Positions 21,781-36,959 of a stretch of DNA of 64,000 nt are shown in pieces. Every line of letters starts with the position of its first letter. The stretch's first letter is position 1. Source of the stretch: Loxodes magnus (lineage: Eukaryota > Ciliophora > Karyorelictea > Loxodida > Loxodidae); the NCBI GenBank assembly GCA_946699065.1, contig CAMPDV010000450.1, forward strand, positions 212,820-276,819, written 5' to 3'. The notes under the pieces are model-generated. The model had not been told where the DNA came from. It searched no databases and worked only from the letters and a program-made list of their open reading frames with translations. The position numbers and the translations under genes are program-made.

Positions 21781-23160
21781 TAAGCTATCATTTTACTTTT
21801 TAAGTTACCCATTGCATTACCTTCTACAAACTCATATTCTTACTTTACGTTTTTATCTGAAATCTTTTCTTCTTATATTTTCAAGCGATGGTTGATTAAA
21901 TATTATAGTTACTTTTCCTTTCTCTAACATTTTTCAAAATTTAAATTTTATTTTTATTTTTTTTAATTTTTTTCAAATCAGATTTTATAATAACGTTGTT
22001 TGTTATTTGGTTTCATTTTTTTTTATTTGAAAATTTTTCACGTTTATTTTTTTACCTTTATAATTTTAATTTGAAAATTTTATAAAAAGCTCAAATATCA
22101 TGCATTTTTTTCTTCAAATGCTTTTTGATAGATTAGCATTCGTTTTTAAAGATAGTTCATTCATTTATTTTTTTATTTTTAATCTCTAATTTTTTTAGTT
22201 TCTTTTTATTTTAAAAGTTTTTTTTTTTTATTTTACCTGTTTTTTTTCTTGTTTTAGTTTAGATATTAAGTAAGAATTTTTTTAGATTATTTTTTTATTT
22301 CGTTATTTTTTTTATTTACAGAAATTTTTAACTATTTTTTTAACCAAAAATCTTTAAACTTTGTTCAGTCCCAAAATTTTCTTGTAGTGTAAAACTAATA
22401 GCAAAAAAAACGCCTTTACACGTTTTGCAATTTTCTAAAACATCTTTCTTTAATTTAAGATTCCCAAAATACATTAAACATTTTTTTCAAAGTTCTATTT
22501 CAAAATTTTTAATTTATTCCGTCCGAAAAAAGTCTTTTAGTGTTAAAAGCTGAACAAAAAAAGGTTTTTTTATTTTCACGAATTTCAGGCTTTAATCGTA
22601 TGAATTAAAAACATTAATATATTCTTGCTATTGTAAAAAAAGAATCTTTTCATTATAAAAAAACATAAAGCAAAATTGAAAAAAATAATATCAAAAATGA
22701 GATAAAAATACTCTAACTTTAATAACAAAAGAACTTAAAATTAAAACAACTTCTTAAAATCTCTAAAAAATTGCACTTGAACATACTTTCAAAAAATTTC
22801 TAATGACATAGTTATGAAGCCAAAAATGAACTAGAACATACTTTAGAAAATTTTCTAGTACTATACTTAGAAATTCAAAAATTTTTCCGCCCTGACTTTA
22901 GAAAAATAAAATGAAACTTACAAAATAATTTATAAATAAATTTTACTTTAATAAAACTAAAATAAGTGCATTCAAAGAAAAGACTCAGAAAAAAATACAA
23001 ATTATAAACTTTTTTTACTTTTAAAAATGAAAATAAGAAAAAGAACATACTTAATAAGAATAAAGACTTTGAAAATTTAAATCCTTTAAATTTAGAATTA
23101 AATAGTTTAACTCCAAATAGTTTCTCAACTCTTGATATATCTCTATTTGTCCTCAACACT
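21781..23160. other. T-rich spacer
   Basis: Long T runs on the plus strand, no shared repeat. On the minus strand just below 23160 a frame beginning MSVEDKQRYIKSWETIW is protein-like for about 20 codons and could be the tail of the WD40 gene after a frame change. The remainder carries nothing recognisable. Confidence 0.4.
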
Positions 23161-23195
23161 CATAGTAATGTTGCTCATTACGCAATTCTAAAATC

Positions 23196-25496
<2,301 letters not shown>

Positions 25497-25499
25497 TTA

Positions 25500-26540
25500 T
25501 TAATAAATTAAAAAAAATACTTTTAATACTAAAAAATAACAAAATTTAATAAAAACTAAACTTTTTTATCATGTTTTCGAACTATTTTTACTCAGAAATC
25601 TATAATAGCTCTAAATATTATTTTATATTACTTTAAAAATTAATTAATTATAATTTAAGCTAATTTACTTTTAATTATTTTATAAAATTTTTAACACTTA
25701 ATTATAAAAAAAATTAATTAATTAAAAAAATATTAAAAAGCTTAAATATTTTGAAAAAAGTATATAACTATAATTTAAATTAAAAAGATTAAAATTTAAA
25801 AAAATATAAAAATTTATAATATTCAATCTTTGATATTCTAATTTTTTAAAATATAATTGTAAATTTTTTTCTTAAATACAAATTTAAAAATTTTTTAAAT
25901 ATAAAAGTAAAGGAAACTAAAATAAATGATTTCATAATTTTGTTCTTACTATTTAAAATTGAAATCTTGGAATATAAAAAACGTAAGTAATATACGATTT
26001 TTACTAGCATGATTAATAGTATTAATTTTCAAAATAATTTGAAAAAAATTAAAAGTACAACAAAATAGCTTCATTTTTTTAAAAATAAATAATAATTAGT
26101 TTACATATAAATAACTATCATTTATGTTTACGCCTTATTTCTTTTTATAATTAATTAAATTTTAAATTATTATATAACAAAATTTTATTATTACAAATAC
26201 ATATAAAAAAAAAATAATAAATTCTTCATTTATATAAATAAATTTTACTTTTGAAATTACGCAATACTTTTTTAGCATTAATAAATTAAATAAAATTAAA
26301 ATTTTTTTTAAAATAATTATTAGAAAGATTAAATATTATATTATAAATTAAACATTTTTTGATGATTTTTTTAGTCTTTTTTTCTTATTCTTCCTTTATT
26401 TTTTTATTTATGCTTTCATTTGATAAAAAAATTAATATTCTATAGAAATCTTTTTTTTATTCGTCGAGAAATTATTTTAATATGCTTTTAACCTTTAAAT
26501 CCTCAGTTTTTTAGAGTTTTTTTCCATTTTATATATAGTA
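25500..26540. other. AT-rich spacer
   Basis: Upstream region of the kinase gene: nearly pure A/T with many short A and T runs. Its promoter must lie here, but no element can be singled out from composition. No gene or shared repeat. Confidence 0.5.
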
Positions 26541-26544
26541 AACT

Positions 26545-27319
26545 AAAAGTAATTAAAGTTTAGCATTCCCTGGATTTTCAACCAGGTTTTTGCTACCATT
26601 TTTTTAGCGTGGATGGAACCACTGAGAATCTTCTGTCTTTTATCGAATATCTTCTTCTTGCAAATTCCCGTTTCGGTGATTCAGAGTCTGCTAAGCATTC
26701 TTAACGTTCTTTGTTGTTCTTTCATCTAAATTTATCTTCACTGATCGCAATTTTGTAATAGGTGTCACTTTGATTTGCAATAATAGCAATTTTTGATTGG
26801 TCTTTTCTTGAATCTCTTCAGAATTTTTTTTTTTTTCAAGTTAATCGATTCTTTGGAGTAATTCTATATTAATCTTTTCGTCATTCTATTTTTCTTGGAT
26901 GTTTGCTTATGCATAAACTTTTTCAATAATCATATTTTGTTCTTGCTTAAAATTCGATTGAGATTATTATATAGTTACTATTCCGTGACTAAATTATTTT
27001 AAATAAATTGTCGTCTTATTATTAGTAGCTCGTTGTTTTAATCTTCGATAGTATTCATTAGTTCTCTTATTTTTTCCCCTTGATTGTAAATTGTTTCCTA
27101 ATAATTTTGTATTATTGTTTTCATTTAGTCAATTTATATTTAGATTTCTGATTATTTTTGTACTTTTACTGGATTCGTCTCTATTGTTCCATTTATAACT
27201 TTTCCTTCAGATGAGGAACTTGATTTATCTTCTTCTTGTTATTGTTTCTGCATTAGTTTCGCAGCTTTCCTTTTTGCGTTCTTAATTTGGTTTTTGGAAA
27301 GGCGAATAGATTATTCCAT
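26545..27319 (-). pseudogene. Gag-like CCHC element, third family
   Basis: Starts at ATG 27319 (MEQSIRLSKNQIKNAKRKAA), continues with a Ser-rich patch, a coiled coil (EKIRELMNTIEDQNNELL ... NIELLQRIDQLEKKK) and a canonical knuckle CYYCKSKWHLLQNC (C-x2-C-x4-H-x4-C, Trp before His = TGA). The tail has QQRTLRMLSRLWITETGICK and ends TWLKIQG, both conserved in relatives: RLWITETG at 55.3 kb, WLKFQG at 34.6 and 58.9 kb. Coiled-coil part and knuckle are in different frames, a 13-A run being one likely slip site. Related copies begin at 63637 (same MEQS start) and 58.1 kb. No polymerase is attached. Confidence 0.7.
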
Positions 27320-28880
27320 TTTTTTTCCATTTTATATTTTAATTTCTTTTAAATTAATTAATTTTTTCTATTTCTTATGATGCTAGATTAATATTTTATA
27401 TCTTAAAATTATAATTATTGTATGTTCAATCTTGAATATTTATAAATATAAAGATATAAAATAAATTTTTTATTAATATTTAATTATTCAAGCATTTTTT
27501 GAATTTAATAAATAATTGATTTATTTTAAAAAATAAATAAAAAATATTTTTAATATTTTTTAATTTTAAAAATAAGTTTAATAACTTCTAAATTTCAAAT
27601 AATTTCATTTCATTTTTTAAATTTGCTTAGCGAAATTAATTCAACAATTAACAGAATATCTTTAATTTGATTTTAAGATTATTTTTATCTCACTCTAAAT
27701 TTTATAATTTTCTTAATAATAATTTTAATTAAATTATTTTAATTTTTTAAGAAATTTTAATAAACCTAATACTTTATTTTTTAATATTTTTGCAACTAGT
27801 TATTTATCATTTAACTAAAAAATATTAAAATTTAATATGAAATAACTTATGATTTAACTCCCCAAATCATAAATTTTTTTAATATTTTAGGAACCTCTTT
27901 AAAGAATTGATATCCTTAAAGAAACTTAGTTAGGATTTAAAAGTTACTTTCTCAATAATTTAAATAAATTTTATTCAGATAATATTACTTTTATCTTTTT
28001 CATTTTTCGGTTCAAATTCTAATAAAAATTTAATATTAAACTTGATTTATATAATATTAATATCTAATTTGATAATTAAATATTTTTCAACCCATATTTT
28101 AGCTAATTATCAAATCATTAATATAAAAAATTAAACTTTATTAAATATTTTTATTTTTAATCTTATTAATTTTTTTATTATGAATGTAATGTATAAGTAT
28201 TTTTAATTATTAAAATTTTAATTTAATGAATCTTAATCTTAAAGAATGCAATACTAAATGATCTGCTTTTCATATTAATTTATCTAAAAGACATAGTTTT
28301 TATTATGAAATAAATTATTGCCTTTTTAAAATTTTTTATATATTTATCAAAAAATTATTTAATTTGATTTTTAATTATTTTTATTCCTGCAGATAGTAGT
28401 TGTATTGCTACTAAATTTACTCTTTTACTTTCGTCAATTTTTATTTGCAATTTAATGTATTTAGTTTTTCAATCAGCTTTTATAATTTTCATACTTTTTT
28501 ATAATATAACTAAAATTCTCGATTTTTTAATTTTTGATTATTCTTGTAGCATTATTGTAACCTTTATTTTTCTATGGTTGTAAAACTAAGCAACTTCTTT
28601 AAACTTAATATTAACAATACGACTCATTAAATAAAAATAACTTATTTACTTCTATAACTTTTTAAATCCAAAGTTCTTTCTTTTCTTTATTTATTCTTCT
28701 GAATGTTTTTTATTAAAAGACATTTTTGATCTATTCTTTAACTCTATGTTTTTTTAAATGCCATTTAATTAAGAGAATTTTATTCTTTTTTCGCTTCTCT
28801 ATTTTAAAATTGTTTAAAAAATAAATTTTTACTTTTTATCTTTGAAATATTACTTAATATTTTAAAAGCTATTAAAGAAT
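27320..28880. other. AT-rich spacer
   Basis: About 1.5 kb of very AT-rich sequence. No protein motif, hairpin or shared repeat stood out. Confidence 0.5.
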
Positions 28881-29225
28881 TTAAGCTTTACTAAATTAAA
28901 TTAAAATCATGAAGAAGTTTAAGTTCAACTTAAAAAGCATATTACTGGGATTTTTATGTTATTTTCTATTTGCAAACACAATCCGAGATTTAAAAATGTT
29001 CCTTATGTTCTAGTAAAATATCTTCATAGAGATCCAACTTCTTCCAGTACTAAGCTTTAAAATCATTGAGAGTTAACTACTCCCTCCTATTTGGATCGTA
29101 TGCAGCAAAAAATTACTTTCTAAATTTGCCCTCGAAGATATTCTAAGAACCATTCTTAACTCAATATGAAATATTAATTTAAAAAAGCATTAAGTTATAT
29201 GTTTAATAGATGAAATCTGGTAATA
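28880..29225 (-). pseudogene. Possible EF-hand-like gene fragment
   Basis: One minus-strand frame reads NISYWVKNGSQNIFEGKFRK, then FAAYDPNRREQLTLNDFKAQ and YWKKLDLYEDILLEHKEHF. The segment YDPNRREQLTLNDF has the spacing of an EF-hand loop (D-x-N-x-R-x-Q-L-x-L-x-D) but lacks several calcium ligands, so at best it is a degenerate or non-binding hand. Slightly higher GC than the flanks supports coding origin. No start, and the frame fades below 28900. It is a fragment of unknown gene. Confidence 0.4.
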
Positions 29226-29424
29226 AGTATCATAATTTTAATTTCTAATTCTTAAAATTTATATTAAATTTAGAGATAAAAAAAGCAAATTCTGTAAATT
29301 TTATAGTTTTATACTTAAAATCAAAATAAATGCTAATTATATTTGTAAAATATTTTAAATTTAGGAAAGTTAATTTATTTAATGCTTTAGTATTTAAATT
29401 AAAGAATAAAAAAGCAGTTAAATT

Positions 29425-30938
29425 ATATATTAGAATTTAGAAGATAATCAGAAGAAATCAGCATTTCAAATATTATCTAAAACTTTCGTAGTAAGAGCCT
29501 TCACCGAAGTCTTAATCCAATTGTCCTCTTCCTAGAAAAATGCCTAAAAATTATTACAAGCTACATCTACAGTTTTTGATTGAGTAAAACTTACAATTAA
29601 TGTAGCCAAATATGAAGTAATAGAATTCTTGAAAAAAATAAATGAAAAGGAAGCTAACCTTCTATTACTCTAAAGCTCAATGGAATTCCAATTCCTTAAA
29701 AAGATGAAGCTACCTATTTAGGATATTAGTTAGGAATAAAATAAAATTACAAATTACATTGTACAGTAGTAGCTACCAAATATAGATTAGCTATTTAAAA
29801 AGCTACTGCAATACTTTTTAAATATGGAAAAGTATCCCCTCTCAGCTTCAAAACTCTTTGTAGAACTTTCATTTTGCCTAAAGTTGAATATGGAAGTGAT
29901 ATTTCTCCATGAACTACTATTTCTGGAATTAACGGAATAAAAAGCAAGATAACAAAATCGTAAAGACTTATCGCAAGATAGGCGTTTAGATCTTAAGAAT
30001 TCACATTCAATGAGTCATGCTTTATTGACCTAAACTGGCTTTCTTTTACACATATAGCAACTAAAAATTTAAGGCCCTTTTATTAAAAATTAATGTAATA
30101 TAGCAAAGAAAATCCTAACTCAGATACTACTTTCCTATTAGAAAAATGCACTAAATTTAATTTACCATACTAGAAACATATAAAGAAATGTATCGATTTA
30201 TATAATTTTGGCATGTCACATGTTTAGAGTAAGATTGGTTTTAATAAACTCACATAATAAAAAATAAAACATAAATTCTTAATTGAATATCTCTCTAGAA
30301 ATACACTTATGACAACAGCAAAAAGAATTATAGACTAAATAGAAAATAATTAAAGTGTATTTCCTGAAATTACTTATACCAAATATAATAAACACTATAT
30401 TAGAGAGACTATTTCTATCTATAAACTGAGGACTTTTTCTTATAATTTTCAATAAGAGCTTAGTAATCGCTACATTAACGTTAGATATAGCATTATTTGC
30501 TAATGTGGCTAAGACTTTGATGAAACTGATCATATTTTTGATTGCTAATACTATGCAGACATTATTGAGAAATTTGAAATTCATAAAGCTTTTAAAGAAA
30601 AAGACAAGAAGAAACTAATTCTTTATGACTAAAACTATATAAACAAACATTTTTCAAAGAATCAAATTTCTAAATCAGACAAATTAATCAAAAATTTTCA
30701 TTCTAAATTACTAAAAAAGCGTATTGAAATGTTTGAACTACAAGATGAGCTTTTAGAAGAGTTTCAAGAAGGAAAAAAAGACAAATTTCATCAATACAAT
30801 AAATAAAAATATATGATAGAGAAAGAACAAGAAGAAGCTTGATTGGCGTTTACAAACTTTTATCTTTCAACATATTTGTAATATTTATAGTCTAAGCTAT
30901 ATTTATTGCAACTATGTCTCAATATTCTTAAATATTGA
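29425..30938 (+). pseudogene. Non-LTR RT, 5'-truncated 3' half
   Basis: Begins inside the RT domain at the same point as RYLEDNQKKLGFQIL in the 16.6-18.6 kb fragment. The catalytic AFSDDLIQLSS has become AFTEVLIQLSS, so both Asp are lost. A frameshift near 29660 is followed by ITLKLNGIPIPQ, ATYLGYQLG and LCRTFILPKVEYGSD, typical RT-thumb sequence. The frame then runs to TGA 30936-30938. Near the end is a Cys/His motif, ICQCGQDFDETDHIFDCQ, matching the C-x-C...H...C knuckle at the C-terminus of many LINE proteins. Trp at SPWTT and FDWVKL is TGA. The 5' truncation is what incomplete target-primed reverse transcription leaves. This copy supplies the C-terminal half missing from the 16.6-kb one. 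Confidence 0.85.
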
Positions 30939-30939
30939 A

Positions 30940-31878
30940 ACTATTATATTTTAATTAATTAATTATATATTAGAATAAGAGACTAAAATTAAAATAGAAA
31001 ACAATGTGAAGATTAAGATTACTCATTTGCTTTCTGTTAATACGAAAGCTAAAAAAATGTTTTTAAATAACTTGTTAACAAAAATAAGAAAAATTTAACA
31101 TTTAATGAGTATTAGATTTATAATTCTGTAATTAAAGTAATATAGAACATTGAAAAGATATTTAAAAAACTAATTTTTAATCACAATCAGAAAATTTATA
31201 AAAATTTGTAAGTCATAAAGTGGATCTAGAAGATGCATGATTCAAACTGGAAGATCTAATCTTTCTAAATGGATTTAAATTTCTGATAGAGTGATTATAG
31301 ATCTATCGAAATTTTAAAAAGCATACACATCTTTAAAATACTAAACTCAAGATTGCTGCTTTATAAGAAAATTCATTAAAAAATTCGTCTAAAATAGTAA
31401 GCAAATTAAATAAATTTTCAAACCATTTTAACTTATTTAAGCATATGATAATTGATTAATGGAAATATATAAATAAGAAATTTATTAGCATAAGTAAATT
31501 TTGTATATACTAAAAGACACTATCAAATTTAATTAAAAAAATATATATAAGTTTTAATTTTAATTCATATTAGCTTAAAAAATCATTTTTTAAACTTTTT
31601 CTTATAATTCAGTTTTTATGTCTAATAAATTTTAATATAAGTATATTTTGCTAAATTTTAATATGATGTACTTATAAAAAATTTAAATTTCAAATTTTTT
31701 TTAAACATAATGAATACTTAACAATATGTTAAATACCATTGAATTATATTCCTTTGTTATTTAATTAATCTAATAAAAATTAAAATATTTTTTAGATTAG
31801 ATCTTCTTTTATTTTAATAATTTTTCTTCTGATTAAAATTTCTATTTTTTATTTAATTTAATTTTATAACATAATTTA
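30940..31878. other. AT-rich spacer
   Basis: Downstream of the LINE fragment. A minus- or plus-strand gene could not be recognised; the 30960-31400 part is slightly less AT-rich but has no motif. Confidence 0.4.
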
Positions 31879-32622
31879 TTAAAGTGACTTCACCTTTATT
31901 TGGTTAGTCACGAAATTAGAGTTTGTAAAAGTTTATCCAAATCAAAAGTCTTCAACGTCATATTCATCTGATTTTTCCGGATCATAAATTCTTATAAATT
32001 GTCTATTTTATCCTCTCGTTAGTGCTTGAAAATAAAATCCTACTTGTCATATCTCATATCGTCTTAGTTCATCTGTAATCTTTGGAGCTTCTTAGTAAGG
32101 TTAAAATCTTTTTTTCTAGTATAAAATACCGTTTGGTGTGCAATAAATCTTAAATAAATTTTAAATTCCTCTCTTTGTTTCTTGATATTATTTACTCTTG
32201 AATTTACAGCATTGATTTACCTTGTGACCATATTTTTTACAATATCAACATCTTTTTTCTATTTTCTGATAGGAAAGTGACGGGTTCTGTACTCCTTTTG
32301 ATTCTGGATTAGAACATTAGTTAAGCTTGATTTGCTCTAATTAACTAATTCTTTGGTCGAAGTTTTGTCTTAGATTCCATTCGATTTAGGTAATTTATCT
32401 TCACATCTCTTAAGAAGATGTCTATTAGTTAAATTTTTCGTTAGGATTTTATTCATTTAACAATCTGTTGATTGTTAGCATTGGAGATTAAGTTATTTAT
32501 TTAAGATCTTACGCTTCTTTTGCTAGCTTCTGATTATCCAATTGCAGCAAATAGAAGTCTTTATAAAGGTCAGGTTAATTGGTAAGTTTTGATGGAGAGG
32601 TCTTTGTTTTCTTAGATGTAAT
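31879..32622 (-). CDS. Gag-like CCHC protein, open copy without ATG
   Basis: Open for 247 codons to a tandem TAATAA at 31881-31876. The start aligns with the ATG of the other units (aaaATGGCTTCTAAGAAA) but reads ATT here (codon 32622-32620), giving (I)TSKKTKTSPSKL; either a non-AUG start is used or the copy has just died. The middle is a coiled coil (QNFDQRISQLEQIKLNQ). C125, C128, H133 and C138 form a canonical knuckle, CWYCKKYGHKVNQC, with Trp coded by TGA. The C-terminus is conserved and acidic (ELRRYEIWQVGFYFQALTR, DPEKSDEYDVEDFWFGQ). Like the 18.57-kb ORF it is a stand-alone unit with no polymerase next to it. Expected role: binding element RNA. Unbroken frame over 744 bases implies recent activity. 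Confidence 0.75.
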
Positions 32623-32624
32623 TT

Positions 32625-34250
32625 TATATAATATATATAATAAAAATATCTTAATAGAAAATAACATTTGACAGCATTGATTAATAAAGAAAACTTAAGA
32701 TATATAAACAAGTTATTTTATAATTATATGCATATTTTCCATGTTGTATTTTTAGTAAATCTTTTATAATTTTTAATAATTTGTACTTTAATTATATTTT
32801 TATGCAATTTTTTATCTTTTGTAAGAAATTTTTTTCAGAAAATGAAATAGGATGAAATAAGATGAAGGAGAAAATTTAAATTTTGTAAAAGCGTGTTTAT
32901 ATTAAAAAAATTTATTTGTAAAATTCTAAAAATTCTTCAGTTTTTAGTAAATCTTTAATTTTTAAGATTAAAGTATCAACAAGTTAGAAATTTGAGAATT
33001 AGTAATCCATAAATCGACTTATTACATTTAATTTCCTCTTTTTAGTCTTATTTCTCACTTTCGGGAAAAATTATCGAAAAAAGTTGGATATATAAAATGA
33101 AAATCTTCATCCAATGGTTAATTTTATATAATAGATTTAATTTAATGTTTGTTGTAAGCTGTAATCAATAAAATAGTTATTTTATTTTCTTATTTCTACA
33201 TAAGGAAAATTAATTTTTTAATTTAATTTAAAATATTAAATATTTTAAGACTTAGTAGAAAGTAATTAAATGCTAAATCAAGCTATTACTAAAATAGCTA
33301 TATCAAAGTAACAAAAATTGTTTATAAAAAGCAGCCATATTAACGGTTAGTAAAAACTTTAATTTAAGGCTAATTTCATAAAAATTTAGCAAAATTAAAT
33401 CTTTTAATTAATTTTAACTCTTCTTAATTAAAATAAAAAGTGAACATTTCATATAAGCATCACGAAATAGTACACATGAAATTAAAAATAATCTATTAAA
33501 AACACTATAGAAAATATAGTTATCAATTTAAACAAATTTATTATAGCTTATAGTAAAATATTTAATTAGAAAGAATAAAGTAAATTTCTTGGAGATATTT
33601 AAAAATTTTAGACTAAGAATAAAAAAATATTTTTATTTTATCAATTTTGAACTTAATTAAAAGCTATAGGAAATAAACATTTAATTGCAATTTTATACTA
33701 TAATATAAAAACATATTTAAATATAAAAAACTAAAATTTTATGTGATATTTTATTTTATTAAATAAAATACATTTTCTTAGTGAATTGAAAAATATATTA
33801 AATTAAATAAGTATAATAAAAATAAACTATAAAATTAAATTAAAAAAGTAGGTTATCTGATTTCGCAGATCTTTATGAAATTTGAGGAAGAAAGAATTGG
33901 TTATAAATAAATAAAAAAATGCTGAATAGTTAATATTGAACCAAAGATTTATGGATAAAAATTGCTTGAATCTAAGAAGGAATAAAGATTTGCATAATTA
34001 ATAAGAATTTTATAACTTAATTTATTTAAAAAGTTTAAATATTGAACTTTGTAGATTTAAAAATATTTCTATCTCTTTTTATTACAAAATTTTCAATTAA
34101 GTCTCAGCAAGAATCTTTTCGATAAAAATGTTTAGAAAAGAATACCGTAAATATTAAAAATCCTAATTTTTATACTTTTAGAAATCTTCCAATAAAATAT
34201 ACGTATGATTATGTTTAATGGAGTTTTAACAATAAATTAGAAAATACTTG
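32625..34250. other. AT-rich spacer
   Basis: More than 1.6 kb with no recognised gene or repeat. Short poly-A and poly-T runs only. Confidence 0.5.
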
Positions 34251-34255
34251 ATTCC

Positions 34256-34560
34256 TTGATAATTAAAAAGATGATGAGCTGAGATTGGCCTTCTTGACTA
34301 AATTTTCTGGATTTATGACAAAGAGCAAGTTCCTTTCTTGTTGCTGAGAAATATCTAATCAGAGTTATTTTCTGAAGGAAAGGCTGTCTTCGAGATTATC
34401 CACTCTTGGTAGGAACTTGAAATCTGGCAGTTCATAGCAATGGAACTCCCTGGCACTAGTTTCTGGAATACTACAGGATATCCCCAACATTCCTAAAAAG
34501 AGAGCGTCGGGTCGTTTGGCTGAAAATGAGTTTCCGGTCCCCACAATTCTTTAAGTTAAA
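34256..34560 (-). pseudogene. GC-richer coding relic, possibly gag C-terminus
   Basis: An island of near 45% GC in AT-rich DNA. All three minus-strand frames read as protein-like. One gives YELPDFKFLPRVDNLEDSL followed by FRKQLW, resembling LEVPNFYFKPSKNELWRYVL in the gag-like relic at 36.96-37.33 kb, which is why I tentatively place it in that family. Another frame begins LWGPETHFQPNDPTLSF. No boundary or start is defined. Confidence 0.35.
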
Positions 34561-34629
34561 ATTATTTAATTAATTTTGAAATTCTTAATTAGTGGACATA
34601 ATGAGAAACTTAAATAACTGTTATTAACT

Positions 34630-34880
34630 AAAAAATTTAGCAATAGCTTGACTTCCTTGGAATTTCAACCAATTCCAGCTATATATTTTTATCAAAATTG
34701 AACTCCTCGATTATTTTTTTAATGTGAATTGCTACCACTCCACCTCAGTCTCATTTAGGTCTATTCTTTATCCAATCTTTTTCTTGTAAGCATTGCTGTT
34801 ATTAATATAGAATCTTGTTAATTCTCTTCATGTCCTTTAATCCTCTTTTCTTTTAAGTCTATTATAGTCATAAAGATATT
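34630..34880 (-). pseudogene. Gag-like element, third family, C-terminal relic
   Basis: Aligns with the last 200 bases of the unit at 58.1-58.9 kb. Both share EDQR-T/N-WREL-x-R (TGA for Trp), then a FYINN/LFINN block and the end WNWLKFQG / RNWLKFQG. The knuckle and coiled coil are not found upstream, so only the 3' end remains, as with a 5'-truncated copy. Confidence 0.6.
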
Positions 34881-34889
34881 TTATTATAT

Positions 34890-35750
34890 AATGAGAAGAA
34901 TTAAAATATGAGAAAAATATAACATTTTTAAGATAATTATTTTTTAAGTAATATAATTACTATATATTTGCTTTTTATTATTAAAAAAATCCATTCTTCC
35001 TATTCGCAATAATGTTACTTTTTTATAAGACTTCACCTTTTTTAATAAAAAGTTACATACTTGAATAGTTTTTTGCTTTTTTATAATTTTAAAGCTTTAT
35101 AAAGTAATTTAAATATTTGTTAATTATTAAACTATAAATATATTATAACTTGATTAATTTTAGAATTTATTTGTTATTTCTTACATTTATTGATTATAGC
35201 AAATATTTTCTTAAAGTATTCCAAAATTATTTAAATTTTATTAAGATTATTAGCTTATTTTTACTAGAAGTGAAAATAATAGCTTATTAAATATTAAAAA
35301 TCCCAAATATCTCCTTAAATCATTTTATAATTCTAAATAATATTTTGCTTAAACCTAGTTTATTCACTAGATTGCATTATCTAATTTCTACTAATCAGAT
35401 ACTCACTAAATTTAGCAATTATAATAAAATGTCTTAATGAACTAAAGAAAAATTAAGTTTCTAATTATTTTAATAAATCTATTTGAAACTAAAATTAAGA
35501 CAAGCTCTAATAACTATAAAGAGACTAGCTTATATAATAAGAATAAAATAAAGCTAAACAATTATTAATCAATAATGTTATAAGTTATCTGAATTAATTA
35601 TAACCCTTTAGCTTTAACTTAGTTATACGTCTTTAAGATTTTAAGTCTAACAATTATCTTTATTTATACAACGTATTTTAGTAGATAAAATTAAGCCTAA
35701 ATTTTTAATAATGCTAGATGTTGCTGTTAGAAAATAAAATTTAAGCTCTT
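34890..35750. other. AT-rich spacer
   Basis: No gene, RNA or shared repeat recognised. Confidence 0.45.
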
Positions 35751-35759
35751 TTAAATTAT

Positions 35760-36390
35760 TCAAGATAAGCTAGCAGGACTAATATGATTAAAAACTAGAT
35801 GGTAATCTTAAATCCTAAAATCTAATAAAATGAGGAATTCATTAAATAGACCAACATAATTATAACTAGAAAATTCAAGCAAAGTTAAAAATATTTAAGT
35901 TAAAGCTGAAATTTGAAAAGGCAATTCTGAAGAAATTTCCCTCAAAAGCTGAGAAGTTATATGAAGAAACTAATTAATAATTAAATTTTAGGAAAGATAA
36001 ATAGCATAGAATTAAAAGATTACATGAGAGGGACAACAATAGCGACAATAATAATTTAGAGATAATTAAATTGCTACAAAATTAAAAGAATACATATATC
36101 TATTGAAAAGTTATCCTGTGTAATTTTCAGCTAGATATCAGCGCTAAAAGAAGAAATAAATTTAAAATGCTGAATATTAACATGACTATGAATAGAAAAC
36201 TAGAAAAACAGGCTGAAAAACCTCAAAATCAAGTAATACAAGTTTAAAATGAGTAGAATTTTCATTCATTATATTGCTGTAGTAATTCGCAGAGAATAAA
36301 TTAGCACAGGAATTAGCTCTATTTACGATTTCTAAAGAAGTTATGATAATTTTGAGTGCATTTCTTTGGTTTATTTAAGCCTTTAGCGTT
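35760..36390 (+). CDS. Unassigned coding-like region
   Basis: A plus-strand frame is charged and helical for about 130 codons: KLKFEKAILKKFPSKAEKLY, EETNQQLNFRKDKQHRIKRL, then NMTMNRKLEKQAEKPQNQ. TAA and TAG within it are read as Gln. No domain known to me. Neither start nor stop is certain; the signal weakens after about 36250. Confidence 0.35.
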
Positions 36391-36399
36391 TTTCAAACC

Positions 36400-36955
36400 T
36401 AAATTTTAATTTAATTTTTTCCTTTTTTTATCAAAAAAGTTAATTATGCATTTCTTTAATTCTTAAATGTTTCCCATTCCAATTTGTACATTTTCATAGT
36501 TCTTCTATTTCTTAACATTATAAGTTTTGCATTAAAAAATCCCAACAGCTGAGAATATAAATATCTAAGAATAACTCTTAAGATATTAATATTTGTGGGT
36601 CAATGAAGACTAGGTTATATAAATAGGTTATTATCTTCCATTACCTATAGATATTTATTTACTTACTTAAAATTTTGATAATTCAGTTTTCTCTGATTTA
36701 TTATAAACTTTAATCTCTTTATTAAAACTTTCTTAATTTGATGGATTCATTAGTCTTACTACCTTACTAATTAAGATTCTTATAGCTTTATACTTCTAAT
36801 TTTTCTAAATTTATAAATACTTACTATTTTATTATTTGAAGAATCATGCTATATAAATTTTCTTTCGTCTTTTTTATACTTTTTATATTGCTCCATCTTT
36901 CATAAATTATATTTTTCATTTTAGCTCTAATAGGATATTTCTATAGGAATATTTA
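36400..36955. other. T-rich spacer
   Basis: No recognisable gene or repeat on either strand. Confidence 0.45.
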
Positions 36956-36959
36956 GTTT

